A model generated the notes under the pieces. It was not told the DNA's origin, searched no databases, and saw only the letters and a program-made list of their open reading frames with translations. From Neostapfia colusana (lineage: Eukaryota; Streptophyta; Magnoliopsida; Poales; Poaceae), in contig JASWHV010000001.1 in the NCBI GenBank assembly GCA_030760725.1, positions 23,309,928 through 23,373,927 of the forward strand: a stretch of 64,000 bases of DNA. The letters run 5' to 3'. How positions within the stretch are numbered: position 1 is the stretch's first letter; each line of letters begins with the position of its first letter. Both the position numbers and the translations under genes were made by a program. Shown here piece by piece: positions 1 through 11,242 of the stretch.

Positions 1-273
1 TAGTAACATCTGATTCTGTTAGACAGGATCAAATCTGAACAATTTATTTTCTAACCTTATCCCTTTCGGATCTTATCTTTACTTCTTTTGGCACCTGTGA
101 TATTGACGTCCATAATACATTTCCCCCTTCCGTGACAAACAACTTGTCCTCAAGCTGAAATCTTGGATACTTCTCCTTGAACTCAGTAAGTGATTCCCAC
201 GTTATCTCAGCTGCTGTCCTGCCTTCCCACTGAACCAGTAGTTCCCAATTCCCTCTGTTCAGTCTGGCCCTAA
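1..273 (-). pseudogene. A: chromodomain-like C-terminal tail of integrase
   Basis: The minus-strand translation has a stretch containing WELLVQWEGR followed by ITWESLTEFKEKYP, which fits the chromodomain pattern (VKWKGY then TWEP) at the end of chromovirus integrases. It is separated from the rest of integrase by T1. In this family the domain is thought to guide integration to marked chromatin. The 5 bases at 274-278 (GTATT) are the left half of the T1 target duplication. Confidence 0.65.
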
Positions 274-278
274 GTATT

Positions 279-362
279 TGTTAGACTGTGTGTGTATTGT
301 ACCGTATATATGTAACCCACCACTTGGCATTATGAAGAGAAGAGTTCAGTTTCCCTCCAATA
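279..362 (+). repeat. T1 left LTR (84 bp)
   Basis: Starts TGTTAGACTG and ends CCAATA. It matches 2182-2265 with only a few substitutions. Confidence 0.8.
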
Positions 363-1419
363 TGATATTGGATTAGGGTTTCGGTCTCTCTGTCCCACCA
401 GCCGCGGGCTCTCTCTCCCACCACCAGCCGCCGCCTCTCTTCCACCAGCCGCCGCCTGCTTCTCCTCCCATGTAGCAGAAGCCGCCACCACCTGTCAGCA
501 CACCGCTGTCGGCCGGTGGCGGCCCGCCCCGCGTCTCTCCCGCACCAACCCCGGCAGCCACCAGCGGTCCTCGTGCCCTCCGCTGCCACCTCCGCCTCCA
601 CCTCAAGCCCTCTGCCTGCCTCCTGAGGCTTCCGGGACCTTCGGCCGACATGTCAAATGCAGAGCACGGCGACCATCAGTCTCGTCCAGCCATGCGCTGC
701 ACGGTCGCTCGCAGGTCACCCCTGCCGGCCTCCCGCACCTCGGGCTCGGCCTCTCCGCCCGCCGCCGTGGCATTGCCCCACGCGGGGGCCGCCACCTTGC
801 CCGCGCGCTGCTTCTGGCCGGCGAGCAGGCGGCGGCTTGCCCCGCGCCTCCACCAGGCCCACCCCGCACCTCGACGGCTTCCCCAGCCCGGCGCGGCCGG
901 ATCCGCCGCCGCCTTCCCTGGGGCCGGCTTCCCCGGGTATGGCACGGCCGGATCAGCCGCCACCCTCTTTGTTGCGCCTCTAGCCGCCAGAAGAGGCTGT
1001 GCCATCGCCACCGCAGATCCGCCGCCGGCTGCTCTGCCTTTCCAGCCGCCGCTGGCTCCCCTCTCTTCCTCCCTGGTCGCCACCCCTTTCCATGGGCTTG
1101 TGGCGGCTCGATCTGGGAGCGCTGACCCTCTCCTTGCCTCTGCCGCCGGTGGCACCTTCTCCACCGCCTACCTTACCTCCTCCCCTGCCGGCAGACTGCA
1201 CCAGTCGCCTCCTCCTCCATGTAGCCGGCGCCACCACCCTGCCAGCTCGCTGCTGCCGGCCGACGGGCCGGCGGCGGCTCATTCTGCACCACCACCCGAG
1301 GCAGCGTAGAGCGGAGCCGCCACACCGCTGGCTTCCGACCGCGATGACTTGCTCGGGTGCTCTCTGCCTCAGGCTCCTCTACCTCTTCCCTCTTCCTCCT
1401 GCCCCCGCGCCGCCGGCCT

Positions 1420-1860
1420 CTATCGCGCGCGTCCCTTTTTCTCCTACTTCGTGCTGCCGGCATTCCACGCGTGTCGATCTTCCTTCTACCCCACGCTGCC
1501 AGCCTTCCGCGCGCGTCCCTGACCTCCCTACCCTGCGCCGTCGGGCTCCGTTGCACGCGTCCCTCTTATCCCGCGCTGTCGGCCTTCCATGCGCGTCCCT
1601 CTTCCCTCCTACCCCACGCTGCAGGTCTTCCGCGCGCGTCCTTGCCCTCCTACCCCGCGCTGTTGGCCTCCGCCGCGCACGTTCCTCTTATCTCGCGCTG
1701 CCGGCCTTCCGCGCGTGTCCCTCTTCCATCCTATCCCGCGTCGTCTGCCTTCGCCGCGCGCGTCCCTCCTACTCCGCTCTGCCGGCCTTCCGCACGCGTC
1801 CCTGCCCTCCTACCTCATGTCGCTGCCCTCCGTTGTGCGCGTTAGACTCTCCTTCCACGC
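1420..1860 (+). repeat. Degenerate GC-rich tandem repeats inside T1
   Basis: About ten imperfect units of roughly 40-45 bp built on GCGCGTCCCT, CTCCTACCCCGCGCTG and GGCCTTCC. The repeats keep several overlapping frames open and give proline/serine/arginine-rich translations (for example 999-2096). Those ORFs look like products of composition and repetition, not a recognisable protein. Confidence 0.7.
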
Positions 1861-2171
1861 GTCGCCGACCTCCGCCACACGCACTTGGGCCGTCACCTAC
1901 CGGTCGTGCCCCTCGTGGCGAGGTGTTTGCAGCCCACTACGTCCTCGCCGCCGCTCGGGAGCGTGAGTGGGCTCTTCTACGGTGTTCTCTGCAGGACGCT
2001 GGTAGAGTGTGTGTTTACTTATGTTTCTTGGGTCTTTTGGTCCAGTCTCAACATCTGCCACGGCTAGATGTTGTGACTTCGAGGGGGTCTTATTAGAGTG
2101 TGTTTGTGTTTCCTCATGTAGGAAGTGTGTTGTTGTCCAGTCTCAGCATCTGTCGCAGCCAGAGTTTCGAC

Positions 2172-2181
2172 TGTGGGGGGA
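2172..2181 (+). other. T1 polypurine tract
   Basis: TGTGGGGGGA lies immediately before the right LTR start (TGTTAGATTG), as expected for the plus-strand priming site. A second similar stretch (GAGGGGGTC near 2080), followed by an LTR-like TTAGAGTGTGTTTG, lies upstream, suggesting that this end was duplicated. Confidence 0.6.
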
Positions 2182-2265
2182 TGTTAGATTGTGTGTGTAT
2201 TGTACCCTATATATGTAAGCCACCCCTTGGCATTATGAAGAGAAGAGTTCAGTTTCCCTCCAATA
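2182..2265 (+). repeat. T1 right LTR (84 bp)
   Basis: Starts TGTTAGATTG and ends CCAATA, directly after a polypurine tract. GTATC follows as the right target-site copy. Confidence 0.8.
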
Positions 2266-2270
2266 GTATC

Positions 2271-3400
2271 TTTTGTGGTGTTGGAATAACCTTCCATGGA
2301 AAAAATCTCTAGTGGTGCTGTGGTATTAGGAGGTGATCCTTCATGTTTTTTTAATACGGATACATGAAATACATAATGAATTCTTGCTTTTGGAGGTAAA
2401 TTTAGACGATATGACACCTGACCTATACACTCCAAAATCTGAAAGGGCCCATAAAATCTTGGTCGAAGTTCAGATGCTTTGTCTGCTGTAATCCCCACCA
2501 CATTTCTATATTGTAACTTCACCCAAACCCAATCTCCTATGGCAAAGTTAACCTCACGCCTTTTTTATCATGATAGTGTTTCATCATATCTTGAGCCTGT
2601 AATAACCTTTCCTAGATTTCCTCCAAGAACTCATCTCTGTCTTTTAGCTGTGTATCAAAAGTAGAAACCTTAGTCTTTCCTAATTCATAATTCAATATAG
2701 ATGGTGGATTCATTCCATAGACCAGATTGAAAGGAGTGGTCTGCAGTGATGTTTGGTATGAGGAATTGTAACAATATTCAGCCCATGGCAACCACTTTAA
2801 CCATGATCTTGGTCTGTTACAAGACAAACATCTTAAATATATTGTTATCACCTTATTTGCAGCTTCTTACTGCCTCAGTTTCACTCCTGGGTGTTGAAAT
2901 AATGCAGTCCAAAAATTGCTAGTGAAGACTGTACCTCTATCACTTATAATTGAACAAGGAAACCCATGTAGTTTCACCACATTGTCAAAAAATGTCTGAG
3001 CCACCGATGCAGCCGAATAGGGATGGCATAATGGAATGAAATATGCAAACTTAAAAAATATATCAATTACATTTAATATAACTGATTTACCTCCAACTTT
3101 AGGAAATCCTTCTACAAAATCCATAGCAATGTCACTCCAAATATTTTCTAGAATTGGAAGTAGTTATAGTAACCCTGCTAGATGAAGATGACTTGTCTTG
3201 TTCTTTTGACAAACAAGACACCCCTTGACAAACTCTTTGACACGCTGATGTGCAATTGGGCTGTAAAAAGTTAATCTGAACCTGTGCAATGTTTTCTGAA
3301 CCCCCTCATGCCCCATGTGCAAGAGTTCCAATATGTGTTGCCAAAGCCCTGAATGTTTAGGGATGAAAACACTGTCTTTGAATAGTAATAATCCTTCCAT
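2271..3400 (-). pseudogene. A: integrase (zinc finger, core, C-terminal part)
   Basis: Read right to left on the minus strand. At 3164-3400 is an H2C2 zinc-binding region (HMGHEGVQKTLHRF, then CLVCQKNK). At 2867-3124 is the integrase core, with MDFVEGFPK and ISDRGTVFTSNFW carrying two of the catalytic acidic residues. At 2612-2851 the core continues (PWAEYCYNSSYQTS), and 2271-2522 holds the C-terminal RPRFYGPFQILE and FHVSVLKKH motifs. Stops and frame changes separate these blocks; for example a stop follows KLRQ at 2867. This enzyme would insert the element's DNA; here it is a fossil. Confidence 0.85.
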
Positions 3401-3460
3401 TGTTTTCCATCCTTCAGGTGCTGATTTCTCCTGCAGTTGTGTTCTTATTGACTCTGCAGA

Positions 3461-4973
3461 CTAATCAGTTAGCAACTCCTTCCTCAAATCATCAAATAAT
3501 GAAAATACAGGTTCTGATAACACTTGCAGTCCCCCTTCTTCCATATCCCTTCTTGATAATGCATCCGCTGCACCATTTTGTTTACCCGGTCTATATTCTA
3601 CCGTGAGATCAAAGCCAAATAATTTACTCACCCAAGTATGTTGAGGAATTGTTGTCAATCTTTGATCCAACAGAAACTTGAGGCTGTAATGATCAGTTCT
3701 CACAGTAAACACTCTGCCTCACAAGTAAGGCCTCCGAACCTCACTGCTTTCACGAATCCAATTAATTCTCTTTCATAAGCTGGCAGTTTAGCGTGCTGAG
3801 GGGCTACTGGACGGCTGAAGAAGGCCACTGCACCATTCCCTTGATGCAATACAACACCAAACCAGACCCAGAAGCATCACAATAAAAAAAAACATTTCTG
3901 AAAATCAGGAAGTTTCAAAATTGGTGCTGAAGTTAGAGCTGTCTTTAATATGAGAAATGCCTCCGTTGCTTCCTGTGTTCAAGAAAAAGAGTCCTTTTTA
4001 GCAGACTTGTCAAGGGTTTTGAAATTTCCCCATATCTTGCAATGAATTTTCTGTAGTATCCTGCTAGCCCTAGAAATCTCCTGAGGGCCTTGATATTCCT
4101 TGGTTGTGGGCAAGATTTCACTGCTGCAACTTTAGCAGGGTCCATAGAGACACCTTCCACAGAAATAATATGGCCCAGATATGACACTAATGTCTAGCCA
4201 AAAAAACACTTAGACCTCTTCAACACTAAATGGTTGTCGTTTAAAATTTGAAACACTGCCATGACATGTTGCAAGTGTTCTGACCATGATCTGCTGAAGA
4301 TCAAGATATCATAAAAAAATACGAGGACTGCTTTTCGGAGCATTGGTCTAAGAACATCATTTATCAACGTTTGAAATGTGGAAGGAGCATTATTCAACCC
4401 AAATGGCATCACTAAAAATTCAAAATGGCCATGATGAGTTCTAAATGTTGTTTTCTCAATATCTGAATTGTGCATCCTCACCTGATGATAACCACTTCTA
4501 AGGTCCAGTTTAGTGAAAAATTTAACACCCTTGAGTTCATCTAACAATTCATCCACCACCGGGGTCGGAAATTTATCTTTCACTGTCTGCTCATTTAGTG
4601 CTCGAAAACCCATACAAAATCGCCAAGTTCCATCTGCCTTCTTAACTAATAACGCAGGAGAGGAAAAAGCAGGGGTACTTGGTCTAATAATCCCCTGTTT
4701 TAGCATTTCTGCACATTGCCGTTCTATCTCATCTTTTAAGAGCTGTGGATAACGGTATGGACGAACTGCAACGGGGGATGCTCCTGAAACTAAATGGATG
4801 CGATGATCCTGTGGGCGTGGAGGAGGCAACCCTTGTAGCTCAGAGAATAATTCTGCATACTCATCAAGAAGCACCTGCATAAGTTCTTGTCCTATGACAG
4901 CATTTATCAATGTACCAGATTGTCCTTTGTCCCCTGTCCACTTGATAGTTTTCCCAACTCTCCAGAATGTCAT
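3461..4973 (-). pseudogene. A: reverse transcriptase and RNase H
   Basis: RT lies at 4194-4973 with KLDLRSGYHQV, MPFGLNNAPSTFQ and the active-site region FFYDILIFS. The usual gypsy motif is FFDD, so the first catalytic aspartate is replaced by tyrosine. The connection follows at 3945-4187 (LRRFLGLAGYYRKF), and RNase H at 3461-3712 (VRTDHYSLKFLL, GKQNGAADALSRR). A stop falls between 4187 and 4194, and the N-terminal half of RNase H (3713-3944) has frame breaks. Dead copy of the enzyme that makes element DNA from its RNA. Confidence 0.87.
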
Positions 4974-5014
4974 AGTCAGTGCTTCAAAATTCCAAAGAAT
5001 TGGTCTTAGGGTCC

Positions 5015-5911
5015 TCAGCCAATTGACCCCAATACAATGTCAAAACCCTGTAGTGGTAGTACAAAACAGTCTATGACAAAAACTTCCTCACCAATTTGTA
5101 TTCTTGTTTGTGCACACACACCTGTACTAGTCATCTTATCCCCATTGGCCACGGTCACTGACAGGCCTGTTCTTCTAGTAATTTTCAGCCCCAAGTTACT
5201 GGCCAAATCTGCAATAAAGGTACGGGTCGACCCTGAATCCACCAATGATTTGACTGTATGGCTGCCCACTTTGACTGCAAGTTGCATAGTATTAGGAACT
5301 CCAAGACCAGTTAATGCATGGAGTGATATTCCCAACTCATCCATAGCAGTATCCAGCTCCTCACCTTCATCTAATTCCAGCAGGAAAATCGATTTGCTAC
5401 TGCATTTGTGGTCACGTGAATATTTTTCAGGACAATAGTAACACTCACCACTTGCCCTCTTGGCTGCTAATTCCTCCTGAGATAGTCTTCTGTATCTAGG
5501 CCTAGGAGATGTTGTAGATCCCTGTGATGAAGTGTTCTTGGTCACTGCTGATGGTTGACTTGCCTGTTTCTGATTGCTACGTCCATATTCTTTAGACCAT
5601 CCTGATCTTTCTTCAGTCATAGTATCCAGACGTTGTTCATAAGCCCTTGCTAGACTCATGGCAGTTTTTGTAAGTTTGCCGGAGCCTGTAATTCCACATC
5701 CGTTCTTAGTGGTTGCCCCAATCCAGCAGTAAAGAGATTAATCTTATGGCCCACCGATATATCTTCAAAGCGGCACAGTAAGGTCAGAAACCTGCGCTGA
5801 TATTCTTCTACTGAACCCGTCTTGTGCAACTCCTTCAATTCAGCCAAGGCATTGGTCCTTATTGGCGGACCAAAGCGCAAGTTAATGAAGTCAGCAAACC
5901 TAGGCCATGAC
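5015..5911 (-). pseudogene. A: C-terminal gag, zinc knuckle and protease
   Basis: 5656-5911 encodes capsid-type gag (FADFINLRFGPP, EYQRRFLTLLCRF). The frame then shifts to 5015-5659, with a zinc-knuckle-like region (CYYCPEKYSRDHKC) and an aspartic protease (LVDSGSTRTFI with the D-S-G triad, later GFDIVLG). The gag reading resumes here after the insertion of Copia element C, which split it between 5912 and 11584. The protease would cut the polyprotein; the frame breaks make it inactive. Confidence 0.83.
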
Positions 5912-5916
5912 AGCAC
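5912..5916. repeat. Target duplication AGCAC (left copy) for element C
   Basis: AGCAC before TGTTAGTATC is repeated exactly at 11580-11584 after the right LTR end. This defines the insertion site inside gag of element A. Confidence 0.9.
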
Positions 5917-6253
5917 TGTTAGTATCTGAATTATTACTCTCACGGAGAGGATGACACTAGGAGTTGGGAAATTTTTCTTGGTTCATTCCACACACAATGC
6001 CATGCCCAACCTAGGGGTTGTGGTTACATATTTATAGCTGAGACAGCCAAGCATATACCTAGATGCTAGTCTAAGATGCCAAGATGCTGTCCTACCAAAG
6101 GACTAATTTTCTGTCCTAACAAAGGACTAATATGCTGTCCTAACAAAGGACTAATATGCTGTCCTCTTGGTCTAAGATGCTGTCCTAACAAGGACTAATA
6201 TGCTGTCCTAACTAGGGGCCACAAAGACCAAGAGTACAAGACTTATTCCATTA
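5917..6253 (-). repeat. Element C left (3') LTR
   Basis: 337 bp, starting TGTTAGTATC and ending CCATTA on the plus strand. TTCTCCCCCAAAGTC (6254-6268), the complement of the polypurine tract, follows. The LTR contains 24-bp tandem units at about 6081-6205. Confidence 0.92.
6081..6205. repeat. 24-bp tandem repeats in LTR of element C
   Basis: Units of AAAGGACTAATATGCTGTCC type repeat about five times; the same array is in the right LTR at about 11409-11540. Within each unit AGGAC and GTCCT are reverse complements around a 9-base loop, so each could form a small hairpin. Confidence 0.8.
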
Positions 6254-7830
6254 TTCTCCCCCAAAGTCTTGTGCGCCGTCTTGTGGGGGAGTTGGACCAT
6301 CCCGATCATGGAGCAAAGCTCAAGGAACCTGATCCTCCCAAGGGACTTGGTGAGCAGGTCTGCAAGCTGGTCCATGGTGTTGATGTAGCACGCCTTGATG
6401 CTCCCTTCCTCCAAGCAGCCTCGGAGAAAGTGGTACCTCACCAGGATGTGCTTGCTACATTCATGAAAGACGGGGTTCTTTGCTAGATACAGAGCAAACT
6501 TGTTGCCCACTCTGAGTTCCACTGCTCCGGTGTCTTTGCCGAGGAGATCACCAAGCAGTCGAACTAGCCAGAGCGCTTGAGTCGAAGCGGTAGAGGCCGC
6601 TATGTACTCGGCCTCGCAGCTGGACAAGTCCACCACCTGCTGCTTGACCGAATGCCAGCTAACGAGGCACTTGCTGAGGAAGAATAGGATCTCGCTCGTG
6701 CTCTTGCTAGTGTCGATGTCACCGGCGTGTTCTCTGTCGCTGTACCCGACAAGGTGTGCCTCCCTAGGGCACCTCGGGTAGTAGAGGCCGTGGTCGAGAG
6801 TCCCCGCAACGTAGCGGATGATCCTCTTCACAGCCTGCTGGTGCTCCGTCATCAGTCGCTGCATGAACCGACTGATGTAGCCGACAGAGAATGCAAAGTC
6901 CTGCCGTGTGTGGGCGAGGTAGCGAAGGCTCCCCACAAGACGCCAATACTGCGTAGCGTCCACCTCCTCTGTCGTGATGTCGTGGGTCAGCTTCAGTCTC
7001 TCCTCCATTGGAGTGAGAGCTGGGTTGCAGTCTGTGAGCCCAGCCAGTTCAAAAACACGCTTGGCGTATGCAGTCTGTCGAAGCATGATCCTGGAGTCGG
7101 CCTAGTGCACCTCGATCCCCAGGTAGAAGGAGAGAGATCCCAGGTCACTCATCTGGAAGGTGGCTTTCATTGCTTCCTTGAACGCTGCCACCTCCGCATC
7201 CTTGGTGCCGGTGATCACCAAGTCGTCGATGTAGACACCCACCAGTAGGGCATTTCCTCCATTGCCCCACCGATAGATGGTCGCCTCGTGCGGGCTTTGC
7301 TCGAAGCCCATCCCCTTGAGCGTGGAATCCAACTTGGCATTCCACGCCCTTGGTGCCTGCCGCAAGCAATAGAGGGCCTTGCGCAGGCGCAACACCTTGC
7401 CCTCCTTGCCAGGAATCGCAAATCCCGGCGGCTGGTGCACATAGACCTCCACCTTTAAATCGCCGTTAAGAAACGCCGACTTGACATCCATGTGCTGAAC
7501 CCGCCATCCTCCCTGAGCAGACAGCGCAAGGAGGAGTCACACAGATTCCATCCGTGCCACGGGCGCGAAGGCATCATCGAAGTTGATCCCCTCCTATTGC
7601 ATGAAACCACGTGCCACCAAGCGAGCCTTGTGCTTGACAATGGCGCCGGCTTCATCCCTCTTCAACTTGAACACCCACTTAAGGGTGATCGCGTGGTGAC
7701 CACGAGAGAGGTCAGCAAGCTCCTAGGTGCAGTTGTTCTCAACCTCGTCCGTCTCCGACTGCATTGCGGCATGCCATGCCGCGTGTCTCTCAGCCTCCGT
7801 GAAAGACCAAGGCTCGCCGTTGTCTCACGC
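6208..7830 (-). pseudogene. Element C: reverse transcriptase and RNase H
   Basis: RT at 7102-7491 contains MDVKSAFLNGDLK, LRKALYCLRQAPRAW and the active-site motif YIDDLVITG. RT N-terminal sequence lies upstream (to about 7830) in shifted frames. A stop at 7102-7104 separates RT from 6208-7086, which carries the rest of RT and RNase H (AHLVGYSDREHAGD, SSCEAEYIAAS, FHECSKHILVRYHFLR). This last ORF runs past the PPT into the LTR before stopping. Catalytic motifs are mostly preserved, so inactivation is by frame breaks. Confidence 0.87.
6254..6268 (-). other. Element C polypurine tract
   Basis: Minus-strand GACTTTGGGGGAGAA directly adjoins the 3' LTR. It is the expected primer for second-strand synthesis and sets the element's orientation. 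Confidence 0.8.
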
Positions 7831-7839
7831 AAGGTGCAA

Positions 7840-9425
7840 CTACGCCTCCAGATAGCGAGGGACCAGTCCCAACACCGGCTGGTCGCCGAGAAGATCCTCC
7901 ATCGTACGATACCGCAACGGCTCACCGTCGTGGTACGCGTCGATGCGCTCCTCGTCATGGGAGAGCGGAGTAGCGAACTCCACCGGGTTGTGCTCGACAC
8001 GATCTGGTGTCGGAGTGGACGTACCCCGAGGGATGGCAGTCAGTGCTGGAGAGCGTGGGGTCACCGGCTGTGGTGGCGGTGGCGGAGAACTTGTCGCAGC
8101 CGAGGTCGTGACTGGGGAGCGTGGCGCTGAAGTCGGTGGAGGCTCTGGGACTGGGGTAGACATGCTCGGTGGAGAAGAGATACCTACTCCCATAGTTCCA
8201 TTGAAGTGGACGTACTCGACGATGAAGTAGTCGTATGTTGGAGTCGAGCCATCATCTACCACCTTGTCCCATGCCCATCCTCGCCCTTCGTTAAACACTA
8301 CATCACGTGCCGTGCGCACGCGCTGTGTTCCTGGGTCGAGAATGCGGTAGGCCTTTGAGCCCTCCGCGTAGCCGATGAATACCCCTGGAGTGCTCCTGTC
8401 GTCGAGCTTGCTGATGTGGCCAAGCTCCTTGGCGAATGCGAGGCAGCCGAAGACCCGTAGGTGAGATTCTGTCGGCTTGCGCCCATGCCAAGCCTCGTAT
8501 GGCGTCCTGCCATTGCGAGCCTTCGTGGGCGAGCGGTTGAGGATGTAGACCGCAGTCACCACCGCCTCTCCCCAGAAGATAGCTGACATACCCTCTGCTT
8601 GAGGAGGGTGTGAGCCATCCCCACAACTGTCTGGTTGCGCCGCTCGACGACGCCGTTCTGCTGCGGGCTGTACGGTGCGGAGTAGTGGCGCTGAACACCC
8701 TCATCCATGCAGTACGACGCGAACTCAGCCGCCGTGAATTTGCTGCCGTTGTCGGTGTGCAGCACACGCAGCTTGTGGCCGCACTCCGCCTCCGCAGTGG
8801 CCTGCGCGCGCCTGATGGTGTTCGCAACCTCTCCCTTGCTGCCGAGGACCATCACCCACATGTAGCGGGAGAGGTCATCGACAAGCAGCAGGAAGTAATG
8901 TCGTCCTCCCGGTGTAGCCGGTGTCACTGGGCCACACAAGTCCCCGTGCATGAGCTCGAGCCGCTCCTTGGCTCGGAAGCTCGAGTGCTGGGGAAAGGGG
9001 AGTCCCCTCTGCTTTGTCAATACGCAGACATTGCAGAACTGCTCCACGTGGTCAAGGCACGCCAGGCCCCGTACCATCTCCTTGGCACTGAGCTGCTTCA
9101 GCGCCTCGAAATGAAGGTGCCCGAAGCGCTCGTGCCACTGCCATGCCTCGTCATCCCAACGAGTGGCAAGACATAGGGGTTGTGCTACCTGCACATTAAG
9201 GACGTAGATTCGATTGGTGACTCTGGTTACCTTGGCAAGAAGGCGACGATGGCGATCCCAAATCCTCATGAGTCCGTCCTTGATCTCCACGCGCGAACCG
9301 TTCTCATCCAGCTGTCCCAGGCTGATGATAGAGTTCCTCAACGCGGGGATGTAGTAGACTCTGATGAGCAGCCTGTGCCCACCAGACTCGGCGGTGAGGA
9401 TGGAGCCTACGCCCTTGATCTCCAC
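7840..9425 (-). pseudogene. Element C: GAG-pre-integrase and integrase
   Basis: 8556-9425 begins in the spacer after protease and carries the pre-integrase zinc finger (WHERFGHLHFEAL, then CNVCVLTKQ). The integrase core follows (MHGDLCGPV, LVDDLSRYMWV, HTDNGSKFTAAEF, PYSPQQNGVVERRN, with the D-D-E residues visible). A frameshift near 8570 moves the reading to 7840-8589 (FWGEAVVTAVYILNRSPT, LRVFGCLAF), the end of integrase plus a serine/proline/threonine-rich linker towards RT. Confidence 0.87.
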
Positions 9426-9901
9426 ACCATAGGCATCCCAAACTTGACGTATACTCGGACATTGGGGTCGAACTCAGTGAAGAACTCCCATCGACCGGTC
9501 ATGTGATGGGCGGCGCCGGTGTCGAGGCACCACCTGTCAGTCTTGTCGTTGCTGGAGCCATCACCAAGGAAGGCGTGTGCTCTCGGCTCATCGAGGTGGA
9601 GGAGAGCCAATGTGGCCGATGCCATTGGAGGTGGCTCGATGCTTGCGTGTGCCAGGAGCAGAGCCGGCTCCTCCTCCACCTATGCGATGTGGGCCTGGCC
9701 GCGTCGTGGCTGCCGACACTTCCTGGCCCAATGACCAAGCTTGTCACAGTTGTGGCAGTTGTCGTCTCGTGCTGATTTCCGGTTGCCAGCGGCGCCGCCC
9801 TGGGCGCCTCCATGGGCATCACCCTCGGCACGTCTCTGCGCCTCGGCTTGGAAACCTCTGTGCCCCTTGCTTGTCTTGCCGCGCTTGCGGCCGCCTTTCA
9901 A
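9407..9901 (-). pseudogene. Element C: gag zinc knuckle and protease
   Basis: A nucleocapsid zinc knuckle (CHNCDKLGHWARKC) at 9680-9901 runs into an aspartic protease with CLDTGAAHHMTGR at 9407-9679. The frame breaks at about 9415 before the pre-integrase region and again at about 9900 against upstream gag. Confidence 0.85.
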
Positions 9902-11052
9902 GGAGGAGGGCCCCCCTTCTTCCCGTCACCTTGGCAGGCCTCCCACTGCTCCCGAGTGAGATGTAGCTTCCCGCCGATGGTGATAGGCCCCGAGAGAGGC
10001 TGAGGTTCGTCGCTGTCGACGACCTTGAGGTGGCCTATCGCATCTTCGATCGACATTGTGGAGAGGTCCAGCAGAGACTCAATCGAGCGAGCAACCTGCT
10101 TGTACTTCTCGGGGATGCAACGGAAGAGCTTCTCGATGGCTCTCTCCTTGTTGTAGGTCTCGTCGCCAAACTGCACCATCTTCTGCAGTAGCGTGTTGAG
10201 ACGGAGAGCAAAGTCATCAACATCCTCACTTGGTTTGAAGGCCAGGTTCTCCCACTCCTTGTGGAGTGCCAGCAGTGTGGTCTTGCGGGCGCGGTCGCTT
10301 CCGATGCATGCCGCAGCGATGGCGTCCCAGGCCTCCTTGGCAGTCCGCTTCTTGGAAAGCGAGAATTGCATCTCGGGTGGTACTGCAGCAATGAGAGCAT
10401 CCAGCGTCCGTCGATCCTCGTAGTAGTCGATGTCGCCGTACCATATTGCTTCCCACATGTGCCGCACTTGGAGCCGTATCCTCATCACCGCGGCCTACTC
10501 GACGTAGTTGGTCTTGGTGAGGGTTGGCCACCCACCACCGGGACCAACTTTCATGACAATGGCCTGGATCCCGTGGTGACCATGGTACCTGTTCGAGGAG
10601 GGAGAGTCGCGCCGCCTATAAATGCCTCGATCTCCGTCGACCTAACCACCCTCGTCGGGAGCGTCGCCGGCGCGTCCGCGCCCGTCTAGGCTGTAGCCGC
10701 CATGCCCATGGGAGTGCGCGCCTGCCCACTGTGTCGTCTGTGGTCGTGCTACCTCCCTCGCCAGCCTGAGGTCTTCGTTGGTGCCACCGTCGGTAGAAAC
10801 AGAGCCTCTGTCGCTACCGCCACGTAGAGCCTCAAGCTCTGTTGCAGCCGCACGTGCTGCATCCGCAGCCGCTGCTGCTTCTACTTCCGCCCTCGCCACT
10901 GCCAGTTCCACCGCCGCCAGCCTCGCTGCCCTCGCCGCCGTTGCTGCAGCCTTTGCCGCTGCTCGCTCGCGTTCTTCTGCCACGGCGACCTCGGCCTCCT
11001 GCCGATGCCACGCGCTCAAAGCGACCGAGCGCTGAGATTGTCCTCCGGACAT
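9898..11052 (-). pseudogene. Element C: gag capsid region
   Basis: The start is probably 11052 (MSGGQSQRSV). It opens with an alanine/glutamate-rich, helix-forming region (10642-11052). The reading then shifts to a Copia gag domain at 9898-10488, recognisable by KEAWDAIAAACIG, LHKEWENLAFKP, DDFALRLNTLLQKM and LSTMSIEDAIGHL. At least one frameshift lies between 10488 and 10642. Confidence 0.8.
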
Positions 11053-11228
11053 GGCGCGCTAGTGGGGGAGTGCTGTGTGGGGAAGAGGCTGCCTCAGACA
11101 AGCTGTTGCTCGTCTGTGCAGAAGAGGAGGGATGAGCTGAAACAACCGGTGTTCTTGCTGCCAGCTGAGGACGAAGAGAGGCGTGGGAAGGAGATGAGCA
11201 GGAGATGTCTAGGCTATAGGATAGAACG

Positions 11229-11240
11229 GCTCTGATACCG
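11229..11240 (-). other. Element C primer binding site
   Basis: Minus strand reads CGGTATCAGAGC two bases inside the 5' LTR, matching the initiator-Met tRNA site TGGTATCAGAGC at 11 of 12 positions. Confidence 0.85.
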
Positions 11241-11242
11241 CT

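Larger units (their letters stand above)
279..2265 (+). mobile_element. T1: non-autonomous LTR element, 84-bp LTRs
   Basis: Two 84-bp direct repeats (279-362 and 2182-2265) begin TGTTAGAYTG and end CCAATA. They flank 1.8 kb of GC-rich DNA with no gag or pol motif. A polypurine tract ending GTGGGGGGA abuts the right repeat, so the element is plus-strand. Flanks GTATT (274-278) and GTATC (2266-2270) fit a 5-bp target duplication with one mismatch. The insertion splits the chromodomain end of element A. The size and lack of coding domains suggest a TRIM-like element or one carrying captured host DNA. The PBS is weak (TGATATTGG after the left LTR). Confidence 0.75.

Noticed and set aside
999..2096. 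365-codon plus-strand frame as a host protein gene
   Set aside because: It lies within T1, is built of degenerate GC-rich repeats, overlaps several equally open frames and shows no domain.
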